64,000 bases of DNA, from the NCBI GenBank assembly GCA_965153455.1, contig OZ234493.1, positions 17,412,213-17,476,212 of the forward strand. The letters run 5' to 3'. Source of the stretch: Sphagnum compactum (Eukaryota; Bryophyta; Sphagnopsida; Sphagnales). The notes beneath the pieces were generated by a model. The model did not search any database. It was given only the letters and a program-made list of their open reading frames with translations, and was not told the DNA's origin. Of this stretch, positions 1 to 10,888 are shown piece after piece. Both the position numbers and the translations under genes were made by a program. The first letter of the stretch is position 1; each line of letters begins with the position of its first letter.

Positions 1-2200
1 TACTGAGTAGGCCAATCACGTGGTTGCCCGAAAAAGAAACTAAAGAAATATAAAGCCTAAACCCCCCCTGCCGTGCCCCCCCCTCTTCCCTCTTCTACTT
101 GCGAATGGTCGCCTTCTGTTATTTTTCGTCAAGCCTCACTCATTTTCGCCCTCTTCTTATTCGATTTTCCGTCGCTCGAATCATTCATTTTGTTAAGATG
201 TCTTTTTTTTTACCAGCGGTTAAAATCGTTGAACTTTTTCCCTCAGCGAACGAATGTAAACGCGGAGAGCCCAGAGTCCGCTTTATCAGACCCCTCAAAT
301 TTTTGAAAAATACATGGGAACCCCTTAGGGATTCTTTTTGTCTGTTTATGTTTTACGAATATATTTAACCAGGTATAAATATTTAATGTTGTGTAAAGAG
401 GTATTTCGTTTGAAGATCGTCATCATTTGCATCATTTTTTAACAGGAGTATTGTAGGACTCGTGCCCTCCAGAGGATGTTCATTGCTTGATTGAATGGGA
501 AAAGAAAATCGTGCCTTATGAAATTTCCCGGGTTTTTTTTTTTGTTTCCCGGGCTTGAATGACCCAACACCCACCACTGCCCCATCCACAAATCTTGCTT
601 CAGGGTTTAGGGTTGACAAACTTTTCTCCCGGGGAAATTAATAAATAACTTGAAGAAAAGGGAGAAAATATGTTTGTAAAATTAAAAATCTATACCATAC
701 AAGAGGTATTTGATATGAATTTGTCTGGAACAACCCAAGCCGCATCACAAAATAAATCAAGAAATGCTTTTTATGACGACCAAATAACAATGAGGGTTGT
801 TTTGGGAAAAGGAACATTATGGCAACGCCGCAGGGCATATCTAACCAAATAATAACTAGGGTTGTTTTGGGAAAAGGAACATTATGACAAGGCCGCAGGG
901 CATATCTAAAGTATGTCATCGTGGCAAATCGCGGTTAATTTTAATTGGTAAATACCCCATGACATTTTTGGGAAACTACATTAGAGTTTTCACGCTTGCA
1001 CAAAGTTTAATATATCACACATCCTTTTTGATCTATAAACATTCATTATAACAAAGCTTTGTTGGGATGGATGACGAATTAAATGTTTATTAAACAATGA
1101 AAATAAGAATCGGATCTATTTCCCTCCAAATATACAAAAGATAAATTGGCCATGAATCATGCATGTCCGTAAATGTTATGTGATGGCCCACAATTTTAAC
1201 ATAAACCCAACCCCCCCCCCCAACCCCCCAAAAACACAATTTCCATATGCTCCTCCATCCTCTCCCAATGGCCCTTGTAAGCCCTTAAGTTTCTTGTTAT
1301 TTTTATATATAATGTTCTATAAAATTGTGTCAATGGCGACATTTTGATGGGTAGTCAAAAGTTAAATAGAATGCAAACGTAACTATTAAAGTTGCACACA
1401 AAAACGTAAAATAATTCGAACCACACCATGTGAAGTTATACTATAGTGGAGCATAGCGAAAAAATAGGAAGAGGAAGTCGATTACCGAGCCACGGAGCGA
1501 GCTTCCATTTAAAAATTTGGTGGAGTGCTACCCTAAGCCCCAATTTGAACTTTAAAATTTTGCCATCGAAAGAAGTTTTTTTTTAAAAATTATAATGTGT
1601 GGTTTGACGTGATATAAGCCAAACATGATGTGTGATAGCCCCCCGGGGAAACGTTATACGGGATCGTACCTTAAGGAACATGTAAAAATTTATAAAATAT
1701 GCTTCATATATGGTGCACAGGACAGGCCAACCCTAAACACCTAAAACTGCGTTCAAGAGTTTCCCGGGCGTTATCAATGAATACAGGATTGTATCAAATC
1801 CACCACAAAGTAATTTACCTTTTCATAAAATTTATTAGATTTCATTTATGATGATAAATAATATATATGCATGGATGGAAATAAAAGGCTGCGCAACGTG
1901 CTACGAAGGCCAAGTACATTTAATCATGTCATTTATCAATTCTTCCAAACATAATGAAATTGGAGTGGGGCGCAGAATAAACTTATGGGGTTGGAGATTC
2001 ATTTTTTCCGATTCTTTAGTGTGCAGCAGGAATTTCTCTCGCAAAATCTCGTGATTTGGAAACCAGGAGCTGTTCTGAATGTGCAACCAGGAGCGCTTCA
2101 CATCACCGAACTCTTGTTCCTAAGGTGAGCAACCTGACATCGGGCTCCATGTAAATTTCAAAGATACATCTTATAATCTTGTCCGCAAGGTCCGCCCGTC
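1..2200. other. AT-rich non-coding region, no gene recognised
   Basis: No open frame here looks like a protein. The sequence holds homopolymer runs (long C and T tracts near 60-90, 530-545 and 1208-1230) and AT-rich spacer. The only clear structure is a 65-bp tandem duplication, listed separately. A motif of the form GGATCRTACCTTARGGAA occurs at 1661-1679 and recurs at 2417 and 37318, which suggests scattered fragments of one repeat family. Confidence 0.6.
781..910. repeat. 65-bp tandem duplication
   Basis: Two adjacent 65-bp copies (781-845 and 846-910) differ at only a few positions. Both contain the phrase GGTTGTTTTGGGAAAAGGAA. No coding function is visible, and the high identity suggests a fairly recent event. 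Confidence 0.85.
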
Positions 2201-3700
2201 CTTCAAATCACGAACTTTTGGATTGTCATTTTTTGCACATGTTATGCTCGCAGGGGGGATTATAGCACAAACGACAGACTTTCCACTTCGCACACATGCC
2301 AGCTTAATTGAGGGCGGGGAGCCAGCGCAGGTGTCAAAACTGGGACCCATACCAGCATTTGCATTTGTTTTCCTCCGAAAATTTCATTTGTTGTCGTTGT
2401 GGCTTTCCGGTGCAGCGGATCATACCTTAGGGAACAAAAAGTTCTTTTGTGAATCGCGCGGCGTGTTACAAATTCTAACTTGTTCTCCCTGGGAGATCGC
2501 AACAGAACTTGTATGACCCGCCTTGATAAATCCGTAGAAATTCCTGGTGGTTCAAAGACGTTCTCTGTGTGGGCGAAATGAATGTTTGTCCACACAATCC
2601 CCAATTACCATAGTGTGCAAACATTAGTTCACGCTATATTGGTTTGCGCAGCCCCGAACATTTGAAGTGCGTGCATTCCGAGTCTGTTGTACACATGGAA
2701 CCTGTGCTGTTTTCATCCGTCAACTCTCGCCCTTCACTGTTTTACAGGAGCGAGGAGGCAGAAGGAGCACAGACGTCAGATCACATCGCAAGTCCAACTC
2801 CGTGTATGTGCGAACTTATCCAAGTAAGCACATGTGCAGAACTACCTTAAGGGCTGTATGCACGAATTTGAACACTTTCCTATTGAGGGGATGTCGGTGT
2901 TGGGTAAAATCACCAACACCCAGAATTCGATTTCGTGTGTCTGCAGGGTTGATTGAGGTGGATTCGACAAAGCCGGTGTTATTGGTATATGGAGCTTCGA
3001 TTTTCAATTGTAACCCTGATGCCTGCACAAACATCTGCGTGAGCGCAACGAGCAATATGTATAGGTATCAAAATATCAACCATACACCATCATCCGCATT
3101 CGTTTCCCTCTCAAAACTTGATTCGGGGTCGTTGTCACAGTGTCTTTGGAGCACAGTGAAAAAGTCGTCGGGAACGGAGAGCTCTCGTGTGAATGGTGTA
3201 GAGGGTTGTAAGATTGAGCTTGTTTTTCATACATGGAATTATGAGATGGCAGGAAAAATTTCTGCGATTGCACCTGATATCTTTGCAGTGATTTTTTCAT
3301 GTTTCAATGAAGTCACTTGGTGCCGGCGAAACGGATGTTTGTCGACCCAACACCAAAATAACACAGTGTGCATGCAGACATCGGTTTAGGATGTATCGGT
3401 TTACAGAGCTTTGAGCATTTGGAGGATAGAATCAATGTTGTTTTCGTCTTTCCACTCGCACACTTCCATGCTTTGCAGGGGGCCACGGGGCGCACGGAGC
3501 ACGGTGGTTGGATGGCATCGCAAATTCGAATGCATATATACGCCTGAACCCTTATTCCGGCATTGAGACCCGGTAAGTGCACGGACCAAACGTCTTCGGT
3601 GTGTGCAGGAATTTGATCTTGTGTAGATGTTCTGTTCGGGAAAATCAATGCGTACATTGAAATCAGAACTGCATTTTCCTATGGTTACAGGTTGTAGGTT
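2200..3700. repeat. Old, diverged duplication of about 750 bp; no gene
   Basis: Segments near 2350-2410 and 2583-2625 reappear, diverged, near 3080-3145 and 3338-3380, an offset of roughly 730-755 bp. The paired stretches share phrases such as GTTTGTC(C/G)AC and AGTGTGCA. Open frames on either strand (240 codons on the plus strand) show no recognisable domain and are not shared in frame between the copies. I read this as decayed repeat sequence upstream of the OrsD/RecQ block. Confidence 0.45.
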
Positions 3701-3800
3701 GGTTTGACTGGGCTCGAGTCATTCGTGTTTTGCCCTAGGACATTGTCGATCACAACTCTTATGCCTTCTCTAAACATCTGTCGATTACCAACCGATATTC

Positions 3801-6800
3801 ATGGCCGACTTCCGATGCCCCGAGTGTGACATTTGTTTCGCCGCTTCTCATCAACGTGATGGACATCGCCGATCGGTGCATCGAACAGCTTGTAAGATCC
3901 GTACCACCACCGGTGGAATTACTGTCAATCGATCGATCGACGGCAAATATCCTTGCCCCGTGGAGGGCTGCAAGAGCACATTTGAACGCAGTGACAAGCT
4001 CCAGGGCCATTTCAAAGTGCGACATGCGGAACAGAGCGATTCCGCCCTAAATCAAGATCTTGACGACAACGACGCGCAAATTAGGGCAATGTCCCTGGGC
4101 ATGTTAATCCAGCCGCCCATCGAACAAACACCGGAACTGCTCCGTGATGTGGGCCTTGCGGTTCTCAACATCGCGGATGGCATTTGTCTCCTGTTGTGCA
4201 GGGTTTGCGACGTCTGTTTTGAGCCCGAGGCTCGCCGTGTGCATAACCACTTATTGGGGCACGACAATTGGAGAGCTCCCAAACGACATCGCAACGGTAG
4301 CCTCCGTCGCGTGACTGGGATCCCACCTGTTACGGATTTCGCATCGTCGTTCGACGAGATCGAGTTCACCCAGTTGCAAGACCCTCGCCTGGAAAGGTAT
4401 ACCACATCTCCACGGCAGGAGCTTTTGCCGGTGGTCCCAGGGATAAAGGTTGTGAAAGGATATCGATGCGAGGCGGAAGGATGTGCATACTATTCCGCCA
4501 CCAAGAAGATTATGGGCAATCATCGTCGGGCCAAACATTTCTTCTTACCGGTTCATGCCAACGGTCAACCGTGTCAGGTGCAGCGCCTTTTCAAAAAGGT
4601 CGGGTACACCGCGTATTTTGGTGTGGACCACCAAAATGTGGAGCTCGAAGGCGATCCAGCAGGGCTCCATCTGAAGGAGCAGGTGCACGTTTCGTTACAG
4701 GCCCACCAATGTTCCGTGCGGAACGCGGCACCAAATCCATCCATTCGTGAATTGAGTCCATGGCTGAGAGTGTCTCGTTGGCACGAGCTCGCCGTCAACC
4801 ACATCATTCCGGAAGGTACGCCGTTGGACCGCATCAAGGGAGCGAGCGTGCTTCCGAACCCAATCGGCGGGGAATCCAATTTGGATCGTTTGCCTTCGAT
4901 AGTCCGAGCGTATTTGGAGAATGCGCAGGCCATGATCGGTCGTGTGCCATACCATCTCAGGCGGTTGGTCGTCTCAGTGGTAGATTCCCCCCTGGCCGCG
5001 GTGGGGCTCAACCAGCTTTGGATGCCATCCACCATAACCAGATATTGTACGTTGATGACCAAGCTGCTCACTATGATGGTCCGATCCAGGGACAGCGCCC
5101 CAGTGGATGACGAGCCATTCGTCAACGTTCTGGGCGATTTGCATTCGGATCTCGGAGATGCGCTGGAGAATCTCATCTCTCACATCCGAAGTCGACGAGA
5201 CGCGGACGGGGATGACGAAGATCTCGTTCCCATCCACACGATGTTGCTCCACATTTGCAGACCGCCGACGTGTCCGGTCATTCAACACGGGCTCCAAACC
5301 GGTTGTCCGATAATCAGGTTCATGATCGTGAACAGCCTGAAGTCGGACCCTTCGTCGAACAACCTCGCTTTCGAACACGTTCGACGCGTGTCGGGTCCCA
5401 TAGCCATTCTCCAGTATTGGTGGAGACGCACGATCCTCATGCAGCTGGTGCGTCCGATGTGGCAGCCCGATCACCCCCCCATCCCGTGGTGCGAAGCCGA
5501 CGAGTGGCTTGCTTGCGTTCGCGAGAACGCCAAGGACACACCGTTCAACAGACTGCGGGAGACCATGCGCCTCGCGGGGGCGGTGTCGGGCGACGAACCT
5601 TGCATCCCGAGACTCGTTCGGATCGGTCCCATGGCGTGCACGATCGATGGTCAAGCCGTCACCATTGACACTTTACGAAACCTAGTCGGCGAACTGCTCC
5701 GCGAGGCAAATCGGGTGATGAGAAACCAATTGTTGCTAGGACTCCAGACAACCTGGATCGGCCGGGTGATAGCGGAGGGTAACGTCGCGGATAGGGCGAA
5801 CGAAGACGAAGTCGGGTATTCTTTCTTGTCGGATGCCCGTAACGAATTTCATCGTCACGGACAAGATCTTGCCATCCACCTTTTTAGCGATCGGCGTACC
5901 CGAGGTCTTTTCGTCAAAGGCACAGAAGGCGACCGATCCATCGCATGGAATCAGAATGCTTTGGCGATGTGGGCCAAGGCGGCGGATCGTATGCACGCGT
6001 TGTTATTTTTGCTCATGCATTTCACCGCCGGCGGTCCTCCTCGCGGCGAGGAGTACAGGAGCTACCTCCTTCGCAACACAGAGCATTCCGAAAAGACATT
6101 TTATTGGTCCGCGGGCACCATCATGACCTTCCAGAGATACCACAAGGGCGCCAACGCAGGGCGACCGGTCAAACTAATACCCCGTTTCCTACCCCCGGAA
6201 CTCAATTCGCTCTTCATCGAATATATGTTGCTGGTGAGGCCGGTGCAATCCTTCATCGCGGGTTTGCGCGGAAACATTGACGCAGCCCGACAACACATGG
6301 ACCTTTGGGCCATTGAACGAGATGTCGCCATGGACGGCGAAGATGTTTTCCGTTTGGTGGCCACGGCGTTCCTCGAGCGCGCAAATCTCGATCTGGGGAT
6401 CGCGGATTATCGTCACCTGGCCGCTTACTTCGGTGGTGCTATCAAGCAAAGTTATTGCATGGAATTTCCCATCGACGAGACGTCGGGGCATTCTTCGACC
6501 ATGGCCGCACGACAGTACGCCAATTGTTCCAACGACCATAAATTCATGGACAGTCAACAGATGTACACGTACAGATTAGCTGCCGAAGCGTGGCATCGCT
6601 TGTTGCAACTCGACCGTAGCCCGGTCCGAAACCCTCCGACTGGCGGTTCGACCGACGAGGTTCCTGGGGGTGTCGACCGACCTGACGGCGGCCATTGTTC
6701 GTCGCAACCCCAGTGCGCCTCTCTCCTCGCATCTCTCGTGTGTTTGGTCACACAGACCGTCCCTCAACCGACCTTGCCGCCACCGCCCGAGGATCAAACG

Positions 6801-6848
6801 CACGAAGTGCGTTCTCTGCGAGCCCTTCGTCGACTGGGCCACGCATAG
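3801..6848 (+). CDS. C2H2 / OrsD-like (DUF3505) / tyrosine-recombinase-like protein; upstream part of a longer frame
   Basis: An intronless frame of 1015 codons starts at the ATG at 3801. Seen: C2H2-type fingers at residues 6-27 and 52-75, a weaker one at 133-154, and a Cys2-His2 unit at 223-246 set in an LPVVPGIKVVKGYRC context and followed by a VQRLFKKVGY stretch. That last block is the signature of the fungal OrsD/DUF3505 domain. Residues about 735-800 contain GGPPRGEEY and a RYHKG stretch, and about 893-905 contain SGHSSTMAARQY. These resemble the Arg and His-x-x-Arg/Tyr boxes of tyrosine recombinases, but this is a resemblance only. A Pro-rich linker closes the frame. The TAG at 6846-6848 is followed in the same frame by a RecQ-type helicase, so the natural product was probably longer. 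The block is visibly richer in G+C than its flanks. Known family members are mainly fungal; mobility or transfer is my inference. Confidence 0.75.
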   Translation: MADFRCPECDICFAASHQRDGHRRSVHRTACKIRTTTGGITVNRSIDGKYPCPVEGCKSTFERSDKLQGHFKVRHAEQSDSALNQDLDDNDAQIRAMSLGMLIQPPIEQTPELLRDVGLAVLNIADGICLLLCRVCDVCFEPEARRVHNHLLGHDNWRAPKRHRNGSLRRVTGIPPVTDFASSFDEIEFTQLQDPRLERYTTSPRQELLPVVPGIKVVKGYRCEAEGCAYYSATKKIMGNHRRAKHFFLPVHANGQPCQVQRLFKKVGYTAYFGVDHQNVELEGDPAGLHLKEQVHVSLQAHQCSVRNAAPNPSIRELSPWLRVSRWHELAVNHIIPEGTPLDRIKGASVLPNPIGGESNLDRLPSIVRAYLENAQAMIGRVPYHLRRLVVSVVDSPLAAVGLNQLWMPSTITRYCTLMTKLLTMMVRSRDSAPVDDEPFVNVLGDLHSDLGDALENLISHIRSRRDADGDDEDLVPIHTMLLHICRPPTCPVIQHGLQTGCPIIRFMIVNSLKSDPSSNNLAFEHVRRVSGPIAILQYWWRRTILMQLVRPMWQPDHPPIPWCEADEWLACVRENAKDTPFNRLRETMRLAGAVSGDEPCIPRLVRIGPMACTIDGQAVTIDTLRNLVGELLREANRVMRNQLLLGLQTTWIGRVIAEGNVADRANEDEVGYSFLSDARNEFHRHGQDLAIHLFSDRRTRGLFVKGTEGDRSIAWNQNALAMWAKAADRMHALLFLLMHFTAGGPPRGEEYRSYLLRNTEHSEKTFYWSAGTIMTFQRYHKGANAGRPVKLIPRFLPPELNSLFIEYMLLVRPVQSFIAGLRGNIDAARQHMDLWAIERDVAMDGEDVFRLVATAFLERANLDLGIADYRHLAAYFGGAIKQSYCMEFPIDETSGHSSTMAARQYANCSNDHKFMDSQQMYTYRLAAEAWHRLLQLDRSPVRNPPTGGSTDEVPGGVDRPDGGHCSSQPQCASLLASLVCLVTQTVPQPTLPPPPEDQTHEVRSLRALRRLGHA

Positions 6849-7871
6849 TGGACGTGCAAGGAACAAGGTTTGGCCGTGACGTTGGTCCTCGAAAACAGGG
6901 TCGATGTTTTGGTGGTCATGCCCACCGGACACGGCAAATCGGCTGTGTTCATGATCCCGTCGATGGTGACGGCTCGCACCGTCATCGTGGTGGTGCCCCT
7001 GACGATCCTAGTCCACGGACACGAAGCGGACGCGACCCGAGCCGGCTTACGACATGCGACCTCCGGCGCGGACACAGTCACATTCGACGATCCTCCGTCA
7101 ATCTTGTTCGTATCGGTGGAACGTGCGGCCAGTCCCGGGTTCGTGGAACTCGCGCATACGTTGAACCATTTGAAAAAGCTTCACTGCGTCGTCGTGGATG
7201 AAGCGCATTTGCTGCTGTCAGATTTCAGACCCGTCATGAAGCGCCTTTTGCCGTTGTGGGCCGTGGGATGCCAGCTCGTCGCGTTGACGGCCTCGCTCTC
7301 CCCTTCCAAAGAGACGGACCTCAAGATTGTGATGTCCACGAGATTCGCCGTCATCCGGATGTCCACGGTGCGCCCGCTGATCGAATACGTCGTCGACGAG
7401 GTGGCCGACGTGGACGAGGAAATCGTTCAACAGCTCATCGAATGGGATTACAACGTCTCTTCCGAGACGGACAGGGCCATGGTGTATTGCTTGACGCGAG
7501 AGTCGGTCGAGCAAGTGGCGTCCATGGCCAACAACGTGGCGTGCGTGAGGACCGCTCACCTTCACGCCCATCTCGACGACGACGCTAAGAAGGCGCAGTT
7601 GCAATCGTGGCTCTCAGGCGAAGCGCGCGTCATGGTGGCCACCGGGGTCATCGGCTGCGGGTACAACTATCCGTCGGTCCGGCTCGTCATTCATTGCGGA
7701 TCTTTCAGATCTTTTGCTGCTCTGCACCAAGAGTCCGGGCGACTCGCCCGTGACGGCCGACCGGGTACCAGCAGAGTGATTTCGAGCACGAGATCTAGAG
7801 CTGAAGCTCTGCACCTCGATTCCTCCTTCGCGGAGCCCAACGTTTGGATCACGGACACGGAGAATTGTTGA
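6849..7871 (+). CDS. RecQ-like DEAH helicase segment, in frame with the upstream ORF
   Basis: This frame directly continues the upstream one after a single TAG codon. The first residues, WTCKEQGLAV, fit the Q motif of RecQ helicases and precede any good start codon, which argues that the TAG interrupts one protein. Helicase motifs in order: Walker A MPTGHGKS, VVVPL (Ia), DEAH Walker B, LTASLS (III), a motif V-like ATGVIGCGYNYP, and QESGRLARDG (VI). Both RecA-like lobes are therefore present, in about 340 codons. The family unwinds DNA with ATP. The frame ends at TGA (7869-7871), and the expected RecQ-type Cys-rich segment continues immediately in the same frame. A separate protein starting at an internal codon is possible but less likely than a broken fusion. 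Confidence 0.8.
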   Translation, partial: WTCKEQGLAVTLVLENRVDVLVVMPTGHGKSAVFMIPSMVTARTVIVVVPLTILVHGHEADATRAGLRHATSGADTVTFDDPPSILFVSVERAASPGFVELAHTLNHLKKLHCVVVDEAHLLLSDFRPVMKRLLPLWAVGCQLVALTASLSPSKETDLKIVMSTRFAVIRMSTVRPLIEYVVDEVADVDEEIVQQLIEWDYNVSSETDRAMVYCLTRESVEQVASMANNVACVRTAHLHAHLDDDAKKAQLQSWLSGEARVMVATGVIGCGYNYPSVRLVIHCGSFRSFAALHQESGRLARDGRPGTSRVISSTRSRAEALHLDSSFAEPNVWITDTENC

Positions 7872-8567
7872 CGCCACCATCTTCATTTGGCTGTGGACGG
7901 CCAACCGCAACGATGCAGCCTGATTCCCGTCGCACAACCCTGCGACAACTGTTTGCGGCAATCACGAGCGGTGTCACAGCAACCCCCCTCACCATTGCCG
8001 ATGCTCAGTGCGCGTGGCACGGCGCTCACCTCTTTCGTGAACGAGGATCGCGCAGCCCTGACGAATTTCCGTCGATTCGCTGCTCCGGAAGAACCCGATT
8101 GTCTCTTGTGCTGTGTTTACGGCGGTGATGGAAATGTGCGTCACCCCAGTCAAAATTGTCCGTTGTTGCTGGATGGTCGTCGATGCTTCAAATGTCTGGG
8201 ACCGCATCCTAGGTCGGATTGTCGTAATTCCATTCCCCAATCACCCGACGTTTGTCCCAAGTGCCACCTTTCGCACAACGGGCCAACGTTGGGCAACGTC
8301 CCATTGCACGAAGGAAGGTACGGTGTGGATTGCCCGGGTCAGATCCGGGGCGAACGATATCGAATTCTTATTTGGGCCATTTGGCGTCGCAACCTGTCGG
8401 ACGTGCGCAAGGCCATGCCGGAATTGACGAACATCACTCGCGACGAAGAGTTGGCTCGATGGATGGGACTAAAGGCCTTCGGCCGGTCCGTTACCAACTT
8501 CGCACGATTGGCGGATGCATGCATTCGAATGCTGGAGCGGGACCACAGATGTAGAAGCCGATTTTAG
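7872..8567 (+). CDS. Cys-rich C-terminal segment of the RecQ-type protein
   Basis: Read straight on from the TGA in the same frame, this segment begins RHHLHLAVDG, followed by CSLIPVAQPCDNC. This matches the family pattern in which a Cys-Arg-Arg and Leu-Asp-Gly stretch leads into a CD.C zinc site after the helicase lobes. Later it carries clustered cysteines and histidines (CLLCC, CFKCLGPH, CPKCHLSH), suggesting further zinc knuckles. The frame stops with TAG at 8565-8567 after about 231 codons. The three segments 3801-6845, 6849-7868 and 7872-8564 form one uninterrupted phase of about 1588 codons with two in-frame stops and no frameshift. Nucleic-acid binding is inferred from the zinc clusters. 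Confidence 0.65.
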   Translation, partial: RHHLHLAVDGQPQRCSLIPVAQPCDNCLRQSRAVSQQPPSPLPMLSARGTALTSFVNEDRAALTNFRRFAAPEEPDCLLCCVYGGDGNVRHPSQNCPLLLDGRRCFKCLGPHPRSDCRNSIPQSPDVCPKCHLSHNGPTLGNVPLHEGRYGVDCPGQIRGERYRILIWAIWRRNLSDVRKAMPELTNITRDEELARWMGLKAFGRSVTNFARLADACIRMLERDHRCRSRF

Positions 8568-8937
8568 GATTGCAATCGTAAGTCCGATGACGGGTAGCCT
8601 CCTTCGGGCATATTGTTCGTGCCTCCTTCGGTTGCTGTCGACATCTTGCTTCGTGCGCACCGGCGGGAAGTCGACGAGCGTTCAACCATCGGAGTCTATA
8701 AATTGGGTGGGGTTGCGACAACGTCGAGAGCTTCTCAGAAGGTCGGATTGAAAAAATCGAAGGGAATTGGATTACGATATGTGGATATCTGTTGGTTCTG
8801 CACTGATGACGAGATCATTGTTGATATGGCAGCTAGCATTTCCCAACCTGGACTCGCTGCCGCAACCGGAAGACTAAGAGTAGCACCCAGCACTCCAATA
8901 ATATTTGACGTTCAATTGTTGTACATACCTAATGTCT
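8568..8937 (+). other. 3' flank of the RecQ block; possible decayed extension
   Basis: After the TAG at 8565, the same phase meets another TAG at 8595 and then stays open from 8598 to 8957. The predicted residues show no recognised domain. This may be a trailing decayed part of the upstream protein or chance. Repeat A begins at about 8936. Confidence 0.3.
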
Positions 8938-9803
8938 CATTTTCTATTGGCGAGTAAAAAGCTGACGACCCGGAGAACCTTTCGATTGACAGAGGAATCG
9001 GCTCACCATTCAGGGAGTGCATTCAAAGATCATCTTTTTCTTAACAATGATGTTGTACAAATCGTGTGGATTCTCTCCTGAGGTTCTTTTGGCCATTTTC
9101 CAAAAGAAATTTGAAAACATTCACCAAAAATATAGAAGGTTGCCTCCCTAAAATCTGCAATTTGTAGAGTTGTCGCCAATGCATGTTGGATTCTTTTGGG
9201 AATGCTCATCGACGATGCCGCAGCTGCAGGACCGAAAAACAGTGGATTGCACTTGAATTTTGCAGACACATTTTTTTTGCCACAAAGCATGCACCTTCTA
9301 CTTTGCTTTCATGTACCAGGAAATGCAAACTACACGACTGTATCAGCTTCTGCATCCACTTCGTACCTGGAGCTCTCTTAATGAATTGTAGATGCTTCGG
9401 TGACTCCATTCCGAGAGTTTTTTCATATCTTGCGATCTCCTAGTTTGCTAAACTTCCCCTTCACCTCAATTCGTTACAGATCGATATCTCCAAGTTCTAT
9501 CTGCACTCCAAACTTGACTGTTCAAAAAAGGCTGGTCAGTGTTACCAGAATAACTGGCACTGTAACGGGCGTTACCGGTTATGTTATTCTTAACTACGCA
9601 GAATGTCACAACCGTGTTGTGACCACGAATGCTCATGCAACCTCCATTTTGACTTGTGATAGGATAGCCTCACAGAATTCTGGAAGAATTAGTAAATCGT
9701 ACAGCAAAAAGATGAGCTGGCTTCACGACCAGCGGCAGCATTGTCTGAGGTGCGTTCCTTGAAGGAGCCTATTGATTCAAAAAGGTTGAAATTGACTTCA
9801 ACA
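8936..9803 (+). repeat. Repeat A, copy 1
   Basis: A unit of about 868 bp opens with CATTTTCTATTGGCGAGTA and contains the phrases GGCCATTTTCCAAAAGAAAT and CAGGAAATGCAAACTACACG, all repeated in the next unit. No conserved open frame runs through both units, so it is treated as a non-coding dispersed repeat, possibly a retroelement remnant. Confidence 0.85.
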
Positions 9804-10888
9804 TGTCATTTTTTAGTGGCGAGTACAAAGCTGACGACCTTAAGACCCTAAACCCGATTGACAGAGGAATCAGCTCACCCTTCAAGTAGTGTATTTGAAG
9901 AGATCGTTTTTTTCTCTTAACAATGGTGTTGTACAAATCTTGTCTCTCCTGAGGTTCTTTTGGCCATTTTCCAAAAGAAATTTGAAAAACATCCACCGGA
10001 AAATATTGAAGGTTGCTTCCCTAAAATCTACAATTTGTACAGTTGTCGCCAATGGATGCTAGATTCTGCTACAAGACTGAAAAAATAGTGGATTGCACTT
10101 GAATTGCAAGACACATTTTTTTCGCCACAGAGCATGCACCCTTTACTTTGCTTTCGTGTACCAGGAAATGCAAACTACACGACTGTATCAGCTTCTTCAT
10201 CCACTTCGTACCTGGAGCTTTCTTAGTGAATTGAAGATGCTTCTATTACTCCGTTCCGAAAGTTTTCTCATATTTTGCGATCTCCTAGTTTGCTAAACTT
10301 CCACTTCACCTCAATTCATTACAGATCGATACCTCCAGGTTCTATCTGCACTCCAAGCTTGACTGTTCAAAAAAGCTGGTCAATGTTACCAGAATAACTG
10401 GCACTGTAAAGGGCGTTACCGGTTATGTCATTCGTGTTGTGATCATGAATGCTCATGCAACTTCAATTTCGACTTGTGATAGGATGGCCTCACAGAATTC
10501 TCGAAGGATTAGTAGACCATACGGACCCAAGATGAGCTGGCTTCACGACCAGCAGTAGTATTGTCTGAAGTGCGTTCCTTTAAGGAGCCTATTGATTCAG
10601 AAAGGTGGAAATTGACTTCGACGTGTCATTTTCTATTGAAACTGGACGTTCGAGGGAGCGACTCACATAAACATTCACATTTCACCGAGGTGGGAAAGAG
10701 CCAGCAACGAATCAAAGTTCTCGTTCAAGGTGAAAGTACCACGTCGTCAGGTCAAATGGTAGGCTGGGCAATCTCTGAATCGATGCACCAAGAAGATGCG
10801 ACTGGTGATCTAATTTCTCCAGCCCCAGCCAACACGACTTACTCCTGCGATGTGTGCGGTCCCTTCAGTTGCCATACCGGCAAGGATT
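9804..10888 (+). repeat. Repeat A, copy 2 with its 3' extension
   Basis: The second tandem unit is offset about 868 bp from the first. From about 10625 it continues into a 3' part (CATTTTCTATTGAAACTGGA onward) that is also found at 19811 and 22190. It ends near 10888, where the ~335-bp array starts. The order of pieces shows that copy 1 lacks this 3' part, so copy 1 arose by internal duplication or truncation. Confidence 0.85.

Larger units (their letters stand above)
3790..8570 (+). mobile_element. Candidate mobile OrsD-recombinase-RecQ coding unit
   Basis: The whole GC-rich block reads as one giant intronless protein unit in an otherwise AT-rich, intron-containing plant setting. It joins zinc fingers, a recombinase-like region and a RecQ helicase, an assembly best known from fungal genomes. 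No terminal inverted repeats or target duplications were found by eye, so its ends are approximate. Two in-frame stops suggest the copy is decaying. It could also be a normal domesticated gene that has lost function. Confidence 0.4.

Noticed and set aside
4974-7604. Minus-strand and alternate-frame ORFs across the OrsD/RecQ block, up to 226 codons
   Set aside because: Shadows of the real frame, caused by GC-rich codon use.
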